DNA of 54,076 bases from DASRAU01 sp035638075 (lineage in GTDB: Bacteria; Acidobacteriota; Polarisedimenticolia; Gp22-AA2). Location: assembly GCA_035638075.1 (NCBI GenBank), contig DASRAU010000013.1, positions 1 through 54,076 on the forward strand, read 5' to 3'. Positions 1 to 8,900 of the stretch are shown one piece after another (the first letter of the stretch is position 1; every line of letters begins with the position of its first letter). The notes under the pieces are model-generated. The model was not told the origin of the DNA and ran no database searches. It saw only the letters and a program-made list of their open reading frames with translations. Both the position numbers and the translations under genes were made by a program.

Positions 1-681
1 CCAGGCGCGGCGCAGGTCGAGATGGCTCTGCAGCGTTTCCCGCTCCTCCCCGCCGACGAGGAAGCGCACCCGCTTGATCTCGGGGAGGTTGTAGGTGAGG
101 GAGTCGACGACCGAGAAGACCGTCGCCAGCTCCTCGGAGGAGCCCTCCTGCCGGTCCGAGACGAACTCGTCGCTCAGGTCGAGATACGCGGTGCCGCTCT
201 TGTCGAGGTAGAGCCCGAGGACGGTTGTCCGCTCGGGGATGGTCGGCAGCAGCCCCTTGGTCCGCGGGCCGGCGATGAGCTCGGCGACGACCTGCTTCCC
301 CTGGTCGATGACGGTCGTGCCGGGCAGGATCATCCGCTTCTCCGGACCGAGCGTGTCGTCGTCGCCCCGCTGGAAGAACAGGACGACCTCGCGGCGGTTC
401 TCGGCCTCGGCGGGAACGGCGGAAGCGCCGCTCCCCTGCGAGCCGGCCGGGGCCGGCTGGGCGCCCGCCGCGGGGCTTCCGGAGGCGCCCGGCGAGGCCG
501 CGCTTCCCCCGGCCTGCGGCGGCGCTCCGGCGGCGGAGGCCGCCGAGGCGGAGCCCGCGTCCCCTTCGTCCGGATGCTTGCCGCACGCGGAGAGAACCGG
601 GAGGAGCCCGGCGAGCACCGCCGCCGCGGCCGCGAGGACGGCGCGTCCTCCGTGCGGACGCCGGGCCGGGCCGGTCGTCAC
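1..681 (-). CDS. GerMN-domain lipoprotein (C-terminus beyond window)
   Basis: The first 227 codons are visible and the frame is open to the window edge. The GTG start overlaps the stop of the upstream amidase gene (GTGA), so the two are probably translationally coupled. The N-terminus has a basic stretch, a hydrophobic segment and a lipobox-like end (VLSAC, then GK), so a lipid-anchored exported protein is likely. A low-complexity Ala/Gly/Ser/Pro linker follows. From about residue 100 the sequence matches the GerMN type: VVLFFQRGDDDTL, then a strand with GPRTKGLLPTIPE, then TAYLDLSDEF. GerMN domains occur in spore germination protein GerM and in envelope lipoproteins, often beside Amidase_3 amidases as here. 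A role in peptidoglycan or envelope maintenance is inferred from that pairing. Confidence 0.82.
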   Translation of the reverse strand, partial: MTTGPARRPHGGRAVLAAAAAVLAGLLPVLSACGKHPDEGDAGSASAASAAGAPPQAGGSAASPGASGSPAAGAQPAPAGSQGSGASAVPAEAENRREVVLFFQRGDDDTLGPEKRMILPGTTVIDQGKQVVAELIAGPRTKGLLPTIPERTTVLGLYLDKSGTAYLDLSDEFVSDRQEGSSEELATVFSVVDSLTYNLPEIKRVRFLVGGEERETLQSHLDLRRAW

Positions 682-1922
682 CGCTTCGTCCGCTCGCGGA
701 ACTTGCGGATGCTCGCCGCGATCGATTCGGCGATGCGGTCCTTGAAGGCGGCCTCGCGCAGGTGGCGCTCCTCCTCGGGGCTGCTGATGAAGGCGATCTC
801 CACCAGCACCGCCGGCATCGTCGCCCCCATCAGCACGCGGAAGGGGGCCTGCTTGATGCCGCGGTTGCGCACGCCGAGGGTGTCGTTGAGGCGGTCCTGG
901 ATCTCCTCGGCGAGGTCGCTCGACTCCTTGAGGAAGGCCGACTGCGCCAGGTCCCACAGGACGAGGTCGAGGCCGCTCTGCCCCGACACGCCCCGCTCGA
1001 TCCCGAGGGTGTCGTTCTCGAGCGCGGCGAGCGCCCGTGCGTCGTCGTCCGTCGCCTGGTACGACAGGAAGTAGGTCTCGGAGCCGCGCGCCGAGTCGCG
1101 CCGCGACGAGTTGGCGTGGATGCTGACGAACAGATCCGCCTTCTCGTGGTTGGCCAGCGCGGTGCGGTCGTCCAGCGGCACCTTGCGGTCGTCGTCGCGC
1201 GTCAGGTAGACGGCGGTGCCGTCGTCCGACATGAGGCGCGCCTTGACGCGGCGCGCCACGTCGAGCGTGACGTCCTTCTCGAGCAGGCCGCTCGGGCCCT
1301 TGGCGCCGGTCTCCTCGCCGCCGTGCCCGGCGTCCACGACGACGGTGAAGGCGGCCCGCTTGCGGGTCTCCGCGACCGGCGGCAGGACCGGCGGAGGGGT
1401 CGATCCCGGCGCGGACGGCGGCGGAACGGCCCCCTGGCCGGGGGGCGTTCCGGCCGCGGGAGGCGCCTGGGCCGGCTGTCCTTCGAGCGGCGTGCCTCCC
1501 GGGCCGACGTGCTGCGCCGACGGCGGCGCCTGGCGGCGGCGCAGGTCGAGGACGATGCGGAACGGCTCCCCCATCTCGAAGGTCGAGAAGGTCGCGAAGT
1601 CCGGACCGGTGTAGAAAACGATCTCGGAGGTGCGGAATCCCTCGGCGAACTTGATCTTCTCGAGGAGCGAGCCCTCCACGTCCTTCTTCTTGAACGGGGC
1701 GCGCACGTCCGCTTCGCGCAGCGTGACGTAGACCTTGCCGTTGTCGCCGCGCACCTCGTACTGCGGCTTGCGGCTGAACTCGATGACCACGCGCGTGCCG
1801 GTCTCGTTGTCGATCGTGCGCAGCGTGAAGGCCAGCGGGTCGGCGGCGGGCGCGGGAGCGGCCGCCAGGAGGAGGAGCAGGGCAGCCGCGAAGGCGGCGA
1901 ACAGTCGGCGGCGGCCCGGCAT
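678..1922 (-). CDS. N-acetylmuramoyl-L-alanine amidase (AMIN + Amidase_3)
   Basis: Zinc amidase of 414 residues that should cleave the bond between MurNAc and the stem peptide in the periplasm. The chosen ATG begins a clear signal peptide (MPGRRRLF, a long Ala/Leu core, APAAD). An AMIN targeting domain lies at about 32-130, a Pro/Gly-rich linker at 131-190 and Amidase_3 at 193-408. Zinc ligands are visible in VVVDAGHGG, in the Glu of LLEKDV and in SIHANSS. The catalytic Glu lies in VLVEIAFISS. A longer in-frame extension upstream lacks a signal peptide and runs into the asnB-like gene, so it was rejected. The gene starts 11 bases after that gene's stop and overlaps the GerMN lipoprotein downstream. 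It resembles AmiC in domain order. Confidence 0.93.
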   Translation of the reverse strand: MPGRRRLFAAFAAALLLLLAAAPAPAADPLAFTLRTIDNETGTRVVIEFSRKPQYEVRGDNGKVYVTLREADVRAPFKKKDVEGSLLEKIKFAEGFRTSEIVFYTGPDFATFSTFEMGEPFRIVLDLRRRQAPPSAQHVGPGGTPLEGQPAQAPPAAGTPPGQGAVPPPSAPGSTPPPVLPPVAETRKRAAFTVVVDAGHGGEETGAKGPSGLLEKDVTLDVARRVKARLMSDDGTAVYLTRDDDRKVPLDDRTALANHEKADLFVSIHANSSRRDSARGSETYFLSYQATDDDARALAALENDTLGIERGVSGQSGLDLVLWDLAQSAFLKESSDLAEEIQDRLNDTLGVRNRGIKQAPFRVLMGATMPAVLVEIAFISSPEEERHLREAAFKDRIAESIAASIRKFRERTKR

Positions 1923-1933
1923 CGAGCCGAAAT

Positions 1934-3901
1934 CTAGCACGCGCCCCCGGGACCGTCCAAGAGGTCGCCCCCCGACTCGGTGCGCGACAGCCAGAGCTGG
2001 AGCATCAGGAGGTTCCACAGCAGCCGCCCGTGATCGCGCCGCCGCGTCCGGTGCGCCTCCCACAGGGCGCCGACCGCCTCGGGCCGCAGGAGCCCCTCGC
2101 GGCGCAGCCGCTCCGGATCGAAGGCGCGCTGCAGGAGCGGCGTGAGAGGCCCCAGCAGCAGCCGGGCCAGCGGGATGTTGAAGCCGCGCTTGCGGCGCCC
2201 GGTGATTTCGGCGCTGAGACTGTCGCCCATGGCGCGCTTCAGGATCCACTTGGTGTCGTGGCCGTGCAGTTTGTAGCGCGCCGGCAGCCCGCTGACGTAC
2301 TCGAACAGCGGGTGGTGCAGGAAGGGCGCCCGCACTTCGAGCGACGCCGCCATCGAGGCGCGGTCGATCTTGGTCAGCAGATCGTCCTGGAGGTAGAGGA
2401 GGAAGTCGGTCAGGAGCAGGGCGTCGAGCGGGTGCCGGAATCCGGCGCGCCGGCGGATGGCGCGCGCCTCGCGCAGCGGGTCGTGCCCCCCGGGCAGGCC
2501 TTCGAGTGCCTGGAGCGTCCCGTCCGACAGCAGCTCGCGCTGGCGCTCCGGAGGGAACGCGCCGAACCAGATCGGATGGCGCTCGTCGTCGGGGCGGTCG
2601 GCCGAGGCGACGAACTTCTTCAGGAGGAACTCGGGCCCGACGTTCGAGAAGCCGGGCGGCATCGCCTCGACGGCGCGTCGGAAGATCGCCCTCGCCGCCC
2701 GCGGCAGGCGGTTGTAGTGGCGCGCCAGCCGGTCACCGATGTAGGTCGGATAGCCGGCGAAGAGCTCGTCCCCGCCCTCGCCGCCCAGGGTCACCTTCAC
2801 GTGCCGGCGCGCGAAGCGGGACAGGAGCCACGTCGGCAGCACCGACGCGTCGGCCAGCGGCTCGTCGAGGATGCGCGCCACGGAGAACAGGGCGCCGACG
2901 AGATCCTTCTCGCCGACGATGATCTCGTGGTGCTCGGTGCCGAGGCGCTCGGCCGCCCGGCGGGCGTAGCCCGACTCGTCGAAGTCCTGGTCCTCGAAGC
3001 CGAGCGAGAAGGTGGGGACCGGCTTGCCCTGCACTTCGACCGCGAGCGCCGCGATGGCCGAGGAATCGATGCCGCCGCTGAAGAAAACCCCGACCGGCAC
3101 GTCGGCCCGCAGCCGCAGCGCCACGCCTTCGCGCAGCAGGCGCCTCACCTCCGCCGCCGCCTCGCGCTCGGACGGCTCGCCGGCGGCGCCGCTGCCGGCC
3201 ACCGGGACGAAACGCTGCGCCGACCAGTACGGCTCAATCCGCACCCGGCCGCGCTCGGCGATCAGCAGGTGTCCGGCCGGGAGCTTGCGGATGTCGCGGA
3301 AGGGGGTCCAGGGCGCCGGGAAGTACCCATAAAGAAGATAGCGGGTCAGCCCTTCGAGGTCGCGGGCGCGCGACACGTCGGGGTGCGCCAGGAGCGCCTT
3401 GATTTCCGAGCCGAACAGCAGCTCGCCGGGACGGTCCACGTAGTAGAGGGGCTTCTCTCCGACCCGGTCGCGCCCGAGCACCAGACGCTCGGCGCGCGCG
3501 TCGAAGATCGCGAACGCGAACATGCCGTTGAGCCGGGTGACGAAGTCGAGGCCGTGCTCCTCGTACAGGTGCGGCAGGACCTCGGTGTCGCAGCGGGTCT
3601 CGAAGCGGTGGCCGCGCTCCTTCAGGTCACGCTCGAGCTCGGGCCAGTTGTAGATCTCGCCGTTGCAGATCGCCCGGATGTTCCCCGACTCGTCGGAGTA
3701 GGCGCGGGCGCCCGCGCCCAGGTCGATGATGCTCAGCCTCCGGAAGCCGAAGGTGAGGCGCGGCGAGCCGCCGTCGTCGAGCCGGAGCACCATGCGGCCG
3801 TCGGGGCCGCGGTGCGCCAGGGTGTCGGTCATGGTCGCAAGGAGTCCCGGGTCGGGTCCCGCCCCGCCCCGGAAATCCGCGACGCCGACGATGCCGCACA
3901 T
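1934..3901 (-). CDS. asnB: Asparagine synthetase-type glutamine amidotransferase
   Basis: A 655-residue class II glutamine amidotransferase fused to an AsnB synthetase domain. Cys2 in MCGIVGVADF is the glutaminase nucleophile after removal of Met1. The synthetase half has the ATP-pyrophosphatase loop FFSGGIDSSA. The usual reaction is aspartate + glutamine + ATP to asparagine. However, many close homologues lie in exopolysaccharide or exosortase regions and may amidate sugar or other surface substrates. Here the gene sits between an ArnT-like glycosyltransferase (10 bases away) and a cell-wall amidase (11 bases away) in one minus-strand operon, which favours an envelope role. The family assignment is secure; the substrate is not. 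Confidence 0.9.
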   Translation of the reverse strand: MCGIVGVADFRGGAGPDPGLLATMTDTLAHRGPDGRMVLRLDDGGSPRLTFGFRRLSIIDLGAGARAYSDESGNIRAICNGEIYNWPELERDLKERGHRFETRCDTEVLPHLYEEHGLDFVTRLNGMFAFAIFDARAERLVLGRDRVGEKPLYYVDRPGELLFGSEIKALLAHPDVSRARDLEGLTRYLLYGYFPAPWTPFRDIRKLPAGHLLIAERGRVRIEPYWSAQRFVPVAGSGAAGEPSEREAAAEVRRLLREGVALRLRADVPVGVFFSGGIDSSAIAALAVEVQGKPVPTFSLGFEDQDFDESGYARRAAERLGTEHHEIIVGEKDLVGALFSVARILDEPLADASVLPTWLLSRFARRHVKVTLGGEGGDELFAGYPTYIGDRLARHYNRLPRAARAIFRRAVEAMPPGFSNVGPEFLLKKFVASADRPDDERHPIWFGAFPPERQRELLSDGTLQALEGLPGGHDPLREARAIRRRAGFRHPLDALLLTDFLLYLQDDLLTKIDRASMAASLEVRAPFLHHPLFEYVSGLPARYKLHGHDTKWILKRAMGDSLSAEITGRRKRGFNIPLARLLLGPLTPLLQRAFDPERLRREGLLRPEAVGALWEAHRTRRRDHGRLLWNLLMLQLWLSRTESGGDLLDGPGGAC

Positions 3902-3910
3902 GCGAGAAGC

Positions 3911-5644
3911 CTACCCTCCGCCGGTGCCGTCCGGGAGGAAAAGGCCGAAGCCACCCTCCTCCCAGACCGGACGCAGCGGCAGGCCGGCGGTCTCGCGCAG
4001 CGCGTCGTACTCCTTGCGCGGAGCGAGCACGTAAGTGCGGGCGGCGGAGTCGCGCAGGGCGGCCTGGAGGGCTGCCGGCTCCATCAGCCGGAACGCCGGG
4101 TCGCTGCGCATCGCCGCGAGGTGCGCGGCGATGTAGTTGCTGGTGAAGATGCGCCCGGCGCGCGTCACCTGCCCCACCGGACGGGCGAGATAGAAGTTCA
4201 GCCCGGGCCGGTACTCCTCGAAACAGACGATGCGATCCTCCGCACCGAGGTGGCCGAGCAGGTAACGGCTGACGGCGCGCGACGACCGGGCCGCGTCGAC
4301 GTGGCGCGCCGCGGCGCGCGCGACGGGGAGGAGGCACAGGAACGGCAGCGCCGCGACCGCGATGTAGAGGGCCGGCCGCCGCGTGCTGCGCAGGAGGACG
4401 AGGAGGATCGCCGCCAGGAGCAACCCGGCCGCCGCGAGCGTCAGCAGCCCCGGGGAGGCCCCCGCGTCGGTCATCGTGTCGCCGGCGCGCGCCAGCAGCG
4501 TCATCGCGCCGGACCCGGCGCCCGCGGCGAACCCCGCGGCGGCGACGACCAGGGTGGCGACCGAGGCGACGACCGAGCCCGCGGCGCGACGCCGCCGGTC
4601 GCGCCCGATGTTCTCCGACGCCCGGACGATGAGGCGGGCGGCGAGGATCGCCACCGGGATCGCGGTGGGCAGGATGTACGACGGCCGCTTCGAGGCGATC
4701 GCCGAGAAGAAGATCAGCAGGACCGCGAGCCACACGCCGACGAAGCGAGTGGCGCGCTCCTCGAGGCCGAGGTCGCCCGCCGATCCGCCGCGGCGCAGCC
4801 GGTCCCACAGGGAGGCGATCCCCTGCGCCGACAGCAGGACGATCCACGGGAACAGACCCGGCAGGATGACGCGCAGGTAGAAATGGAACGGCCGCTGGGT
4901 GTCGTAGGGATTGGCCGTCATGCGGGCCAGGTTCTCCCCCAGGACCGCATACGCCAGGAAGCCCGGATGGCGGTGCTCCACGAGCAGCACCCACGGCACG
5001 AGGACCACGAAGTACGCGAGGAAGCCGAGGCCCGGGCGCAGCCGCGCCAGCCGCCGCGGCTGCCGGCTCGCGAAAGCCCAGGCCACCGCGACCAGGAGCG
5101 GCACGACCAGCGCCACCGGCCCCTTGGTGATCGTCCCGACGCCGGCGAGCGCGAACCCGGCGACGCCCGCCCAGCGTCGCGGGCTCTCCGACTCCATCGC
5201 TTCGTAGAACAGCAGCGTGCTGGCGGTCGTGAAGACGAGCAGCAGCATGTCGAAGATGACCAGGCGCGCGAACACGACATAGAGCGGCGACAACGCCAGG
5301 ATCGCCGCGGCGCAGGCCGCGACGCGCGCTCCGAAATGCCGCCGCGCGAACCAGACGGTCAGCGCCACGCCGGCGATCGCCGCGAGGGCCGACGGCAGCC
5401 GGGCCGCCGCCTCGTTCACTCCGAACAGGCCGAGCGAGCCGGCCACCGCCCAGAAGAACACCGGCGGCTTGTCGAGGTAGACGGCGCCGTTGATGTGCGG
5501 CGTGACGTAGTCCCCCGTCGCCAGCATCTCGCGCCCGACCTCGGCGTTGCGGCCCTCATCCGGGTCGGCCAGCCCCGTGGATCCGAGGCCGACGAGGAAG
5601 AGTGGCGCGCACAGGAGTGGCGCCAGCCACGCGGTCGCCTTCAT
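3911..5644 (-). CDS. GT83/ArnT-like membrane glycosyltransferase
   Basis: Integral membrane protein of 577 residues with roughly a dozen hydrophobic segments. The first periplasmic loop carries the GT-C signature DPDEGRNAEVGREM, with acidic residues expected to be catalytic, followed by YLDKPPVFFW. Both are characteristic of the ArnT/PMT superfamily, which moves sugars from polyprenyl-phosphate donors to lipid or protein acceptors outside the membrane. The soluble C-terminal part (about 440-577) resembles the periplasmic domain of that family. Its ATG overlaps the stop of the upstream radical SAM gene by four bases (ATGA). The acceptor (lipid A, another lipid, or protein) cannot be read from sequence. 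Confidence 0.88.
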   Translation of the reverse strand: MKATAWLAPLLCAPLFLVGLGSTGLADPDEGRNAEVGREMLATGDYVTPHINGAVYLDKPPVFFWAVAGSLGLFGVNEAAARLPSALAAIAGVALTVWFARRHFGARVAACAAAILALSPLYVVFARLVIFDMLLLVFTTASTLLFYEAMESESPRRWAGVAGFALAGVGTITKGPVALVVPLLVAVAWAFASRQPRRLARLRPGLGFLAYFVVLVPWVLLVEHRHPGFLAYAVLGENLARMTANPYDTQRPFHFYLRVILPGLFPWIVLLSAQGIASLWDRLRRGGSAGDLGLEERATRFVGVWLAVLLIFFSAIASKRPSYILPTAIPVAILAARLIVRASENIGRDRRRRAAGSVVASVATLVVAAAGFAAGAGSGAMTLLARAGDTMTDAGASPGLLTLAAAGLLLAAILLVLLRSTRRPALYIAVAALPFLCLLPVARAAARHVDAARSSRAVSRYLLGHLGAEDRIVCFEEYRPGLNFYLARPVGQVTRAGRIFTSNYIAAHLAAMRSDPAFRLMEPAALQAALRDSAARTYVLAPRKEYDALRETAGLPLRPVWEEGGFGLFLPDGTGGG

Positions 5645-6738
5645 CCGGGGAAGAGCGTCCCCTGGTCGCCGGGCCGCGGCGGCACCCGGAACGCGCTCTC
5701 GTCGAGATCGATGTCCCGTTCACCCAGGCCGGCGCGGCGGATGGCCACCTGGAAGCGCTGCTCGAGGAGGTCCGCGTGCGCCCCGCGGCCGCGCAGGCGC
5801 GTTCCGAACGCCGCCTCGTAGAGCTTGCCGCCGCGCATGTCGCGCAGCAGGGCCTCCACCCGGTCCGCCTTGAGGGGATAGTGGGTCGTGAGCCATTCGC
5901 GGAAGAGATCCTTGATCTCGAGCGGCAGGCGCAGCAGCACGTACCCGGCGGTGACCGCCCCCGCCGCGGCCGCGGCCGCGACGATGGCTTCGAGCTCGGA
6001 GTCGTTGAGGCCCGGGATCATCGGCGCGGCCAGCACGCCGACCGGCACGCCCGCCCCCGTGAGGCGGCGGATGGTCTCGAGCCTCATCTCGGGGGTCGCG
6101 GCGCGCGGCTCCATGCGGCGCGCCAGCCGGCGATCGAGCGTCGTGACCGAGACCATCACGGCGGCGAGCCTTTCCCGCCCCATCGGTCCGAGGAGATCGA
6201 GGTCCCGCTGCACCAGGTCGGACTTGGTGATGATCATCACCGGGTGCCGGTGCTCGCTCAGCACCTCGAGGATGCCGCGGGTGATGCGGAGCTTCTTCTC
6301 GATCGGCTGGTAGGCGTCGGTGTTGGCGCCGAGCGCCGTGACGCGGCAGACGTACCCGGGCCGCCCCAGCTCGCGCCGCAGCAGCGCCGCGGCGTCGGGC
6401 TTGGAGAAGATCTTCGTCTCGAAGTCGAGCCCGGGCGACAGGCCGAGCCAGGCATGGGTCGGGCGCGCGAAGCAGTAGACGCAGCCGTGCTCGCAGCCGC
6501 GGTACGGGTTGATCGACTGCTCGAAGCCGACGTCGGGCGATTCGTTGGTCGTCAGGATCGACTTCGTCCGCTCCGGCGTGACCGTGGTCGCGACGGGCGG
6601 TGGATCGGCCAGGGGATCGACGTCCGGATCGGGCTCGATGTCGGGGCCGACCTCGACGCGGGTGCGCTCGAACCGGCCTTCCCGGTTGCTCAGGGCGCCG
6701 CGGCCGCGCCGCGGCGTGACGGGGGCGCCCTGGCTCAC
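5641..6738 (-). CDS. PA0069-family radical SAM protein
   Basis: Radical SAM protein of 365 residues. The iron-sulfur motif is CEHGCVYCFAR (Cx3Cx2C) within NPYRGCEHGCVYC, followed by PTHAWLGLSPGLDFETKI. This arrangement marks the PA0069/Rv2578c-type family, which is distantly related to spore photoproduct lyase. The substrate of this family is not known to me. The N-terminal 60 residues are basic and acidic low-complexity sequence before the conserved SILTTNESPDVGF stretch. The gene overlaps both neighbours by four bases, so it is firmly inside the envelope operon, an unexpected place for it. The start was chosen for the ATGA coupling to the upstream gene. Confidence 0.87.
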   Translation of the reverse strand: MSQGAPVTPRRGRGALSNREGRFERTRVEVGPDIEPDPDVDPLADPPPVATTVTPERTKSILTTNESPDVGFEQSINPYRGCEHGCVYCFARPTHAWLGLSPGLDFETKIFSKPDAAALLRRELGRPGYVCRVTALGANTDAYQPIEKKLRITRGILEVLSEHRHPVMIITKSDLVQRDLDLLGPMGRERLAAVMVSVTTLDRRLARRMEPRAATPEMRLETIRRLTGAGVPVGVLAAPMIPGLNDSELEAIVAAAAAAGAVTAGYVLLRLPLEIKDLFREWLTTHYPLKADRVEALLRDMRGGKLYEAAFGTRLRGRGAHADLLEQRFQVAIRRAGLGERDIDLDESAFRVPPRPGDQGTLFPG

Positions 6739-7829
6739 GGCTGCGCCACGTCCTTCGCCTTGGCGCGCGCCTCGTCGATCAGGCTCTTCCCGAGCGGGAA
6801 CCGGAACGACAGGCGCAGGTACGGCGCCGGATCGATCCCCTCATCGACGATCGAGTCCGGCACCGACTCGATGCTCTTGTCGTGGCCCGTCTCGATCGGG
6901 GTGAAGGCCATGTTGCGCGCGAACGCGAGACCGGCCTGGGCCAGGAACGAAACGGGACGGCCGCGCCCGGTCTCCAGCTCGACGCCGACGTGCTGCTCGC
7001 GCACGCGCTCGTACACCTTGTCGTCCCGGAAATTCTGCGGGATGCAGCCCGAATCCGTCAGCCCGGTGCACTGGGAGAACACGCCGTCGTTGTTGAACCC
7101 GTAGCGCTGACCCGACACCCAGAGCACGTAATTGAGGAAGGTCGTCCCACCCACCCTCTGGCTCAGCCGCCAGCCGAAGGGCACGATCCCCGACAGCGCC
7201 CAGGTCGGGTTCGGCACCCAGATGAAGCCGAACGCCGGCAGGAGCAGCCCGCGGCCGTACACGAACGAGTAGGCGCCGCCGTAGACGAAGGTCCACGCCG
7301 AGTCGCTCTTGTGGTAGGTGCCGAGATAGAGGGCCGAGCCGCGCAGGTCGGGATTCGAGACCGTGTCCTCGTCCTCGGCGAACGAGGCGCCGACCGAGAT
7401 GTAGTGCAGGTTCGGCTTGCTGCTGATGAGCAGGAGCGAGGCGTTGAGAAGGCCGTTGTAGAGGCGCGGCTCGCGATCGACCGCCGGCAGGTCGAAGGTC
7501 TGATCGGTCGCTCCGGCGCCGAGCGTCAGCATCGGCTGCCAGCCGAGGAGCCCTCCGCCGCCGGTCTTCAAATGCGCCGGTCCGAGCGGGATGTTGGCGA
7601 GCAGTTGCAGGTTCGTCGACTTGAAGTCGCCGTCGATGTCGTCGTCGCTGAACGATTCCTCCGGAACCCCGATGCCGGTGATGGTCAGGGACGGGCGGAG
7701 CAGGCGGAGATCGACGTCACCCTGGGCGCGCGCCGGAGCGGCGGAGAGGAGCACCGCCGCCGCGGCGAGGACGATGGGGCCGAACGGACTCCGGGATCGC
7801 GTCGAGGCGCGCAGCGTCTGCGGGATCAT
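6735..7829 (-). CDS. Secreted outer-membrane beta-barrel-like protein, unknown function
   Basis: A protein of 364 residues with a signal peptide from the ATG at 7829 (basic MIPQTLRASTRSR, hydrophobic AAAAVLLSAAP, cleavage near ARAQG). The rest alternates polar and hydrophobic residues with many aromatic-ended strands and Gly/Asn/Asp turns (for example ALYLGTYHKSDSAWTFVYGGAYSFVYG), typical of outer-membrane barrels, and LRLSFRFPLG occurs near the end. The extreme C-terminus is not the usual terminal Phe but a charged tail (AKAKDVAQP). It resembles DUF6268-like barrel proteins, though I cannot confirm the family. It is the first gene of the minus-strand envelope operon and is preceded by a likely promoter. 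An AAGGAG ribosome site lies about ten bases before the ATG. Confidence 0.75.
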   Translation of the reverse strand: MIPQTLRASTRSRSPFGPIVLAAAAVLLSAAPARAQGDVDLRLLRPSLTITGIGVPEESFSDDDIDGDFKSTNLQLLANIPLGPAHLKTGGGGLLGWQPMLTLGAGATDQTFDLPAVDREPRLYNGLLNASLLLISSKPNLHYISVGASFAEDEDTVSNPDLRGSALYLGTYHKSDSAWTFVYGGAYSFVYGRGLLLPAFGFIWVPNPTWALSGIVPFGWRLSQRVGGTTFLNYVLWVSGQRYGFNNDGVFSQCTGLTDSGCIPQNFRDDKVYERVREQHVGVELETGRGRPVSFLAQAGLAFARNMAFTPIETGHDKSIESVPDSIVDEGIDPAPYLRLSFRFPLGKSLIDEARAKAKDVAQP

Positions 7830-7876
7830 GGGTTCGGTGGCTCCTTCGAGGCCGCGGGGTGGGTTCGCGGCCGGCG

Positions 7877-7904
7877 ATCGTACCACCAAGTGACCGCGTG
7901 CTAA
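7877..7904 (-). promoter_or_regulatory. Promoter of the envelope operon
   Basis: Read on the minus strand, TTAGCA and TACGAT are separated by 16 bases, about 50 bases before the ATG at 7829. A TAACCT -10-like box for the divergent gene lies on the plus strand at 7902-7907, so the two promoters overlap. Pattern-based prediction only. Confidence 0.5.
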
Positions 7905-7915
7905 CCTCGCCCGGC

Positions 7916-8899
7916 GTGCACCCTTCCTCGGGCTGGACCGGCGGGCAGTACAGCGTGTGCCGCGCGCTGCTGGGCCTTGCGATCGCCCTGCGGGTCGTGT
8001 CGGTCCTGGTCGCGCATCCCGTCGAAAACAGTGCCGGATCGCCTGGCGCGGTACTGGTGCTCGCGGGGGCTGCCATCGTCGCGGCGCTCCTCTTCGCCGC
8101 CGGATGGCGCGCGCGGTTGATGGCGGTCCTCCTGCTCCTGCTTCTCCCGATCGTCGTGGTGCTCGCCGGAGCGGCGGTCTCGCCCGGCGGCTGGGGCGCG
8201 GCCTGGCTCCTGCTGACGCACCTCGCGATCCCGCCGGCTCCCTATGGATCGTGGGAAGCGCGCGGTCGCACCGATCCGCGCGGCGCGTGGAGGATGCCGG
8301 CCGCGCTGCCGTGGCTGCACCGCCTCGCGTTCGTGGCGCTCGCCGTGGCACTCTTCGCACGCGGCGCCCGCGCCTTCGATCTCGTCGTGGCGCTCATCCT
8401 GGCGCTCCTGGCGATGGATCCGGGGTGGATTCCCGGCAAGGAAATCGGGACCACGCGAAAGAGATCCGCCAACCGCCGGACGGCCTCCGCCGAGCCCGAC
8501 ACGCTGTTCTACGACGGCACGTGCGGACTGTGCCACGGCGCCGTCCGCTTCTTCCTCGCCGAGGACGCTCGGGGCGGGCACCTGCGCTTCGGCACGCTGC
8601 AGGGAAGGAGCTTCCATCGCGCCGTTCCGGCGAAGGAACGCGCGGCGCTGCCGGACAGCCTGGTCCTCGTCACGCGGCGCGACGAGATCCTGACGCGCTC
8701 CCGCGGAGTCTTCCACGCTCTCGCGGAGACCGGCGGCTACTGGCGCGTGCTCGCGGCCGTCGCCGGCCTTCTCCCGGTCCGCCTCGCCGACGCGGTGTAC
8801 GACGTGGTGGCGCGCGTGCGGCACCGTCTCTTCCGCCGGCCGGACGAGGCGTGCCCGCTCATCCCGAAAGACCTGCGCGGCCGCTTCCTTCCCGACTAG
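7916..8899 (+). CDS. Membrane protein with C-terminal DCC thiol-oxidoreductase domain
   Basis: About 327 residues from the GTG at 7916. An earlier in-frame GTG at 7859 is possible, but it lies upstream of the -10-like box. Residues 10-175 hold five or so hydrophobic helices resembling DoxX/HTTM-like membrane parts. Residues 190-327 form a DCC domain: DTLFYDGTCGLCHGAVRF with the D-x-x-C-x-x-C redox motif, LRFGTLQG, and a terminal EACPLIPKDLRGRF. DCC proteins are predicted thiol-disulfide oxidoreductases with a thioredoxin-like fold, and their partners are largely unknown. The 3' end lies one base from the convergent M48 protease gene. The tethered arrangement suggests a redox activity held at the membrane; which side is not determined. 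Confidence 0.8.
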   Translation: MHPSSGWTGGQYSVCRALLGLAIALRVVSVLVAHPVENSAGSPGAVLVLAGAAIVAALLFAAGWRARLMAVLLLLLLPIVVVLAGAAVSPGGWGAAWLLLTHLAIPPAPYGSWEARGRTDPRGAWRMPAALPWLHRLAFVALAVALFARGARAFDLVVALILALLAMDPGWIPGKEIGTTRKRSANRRTASAEPDTLFYDGTCGLCHGAVRFFLAEDARGGHLRFGTLQGRSFHRAVPAKERAALPDSLVLVTRRDEILTRSRGVFHALAETGGYWRVLAAVAGLLPVRLADAVYDVVARVRHRLFRRPDEACPLIPKDLRGRFLPD

Positions 8900-8900
8900 A

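Noticed and set aside
2030..5821. A 1263-codon open frame on the plus strand opposite asnB and the glycosyltransferase
   Set aside because: It is antisense to well-recognised genes, has Arg/Gly/Asp/His-rich low-complexity translation and no domain. Such frames are expected at this GC content.
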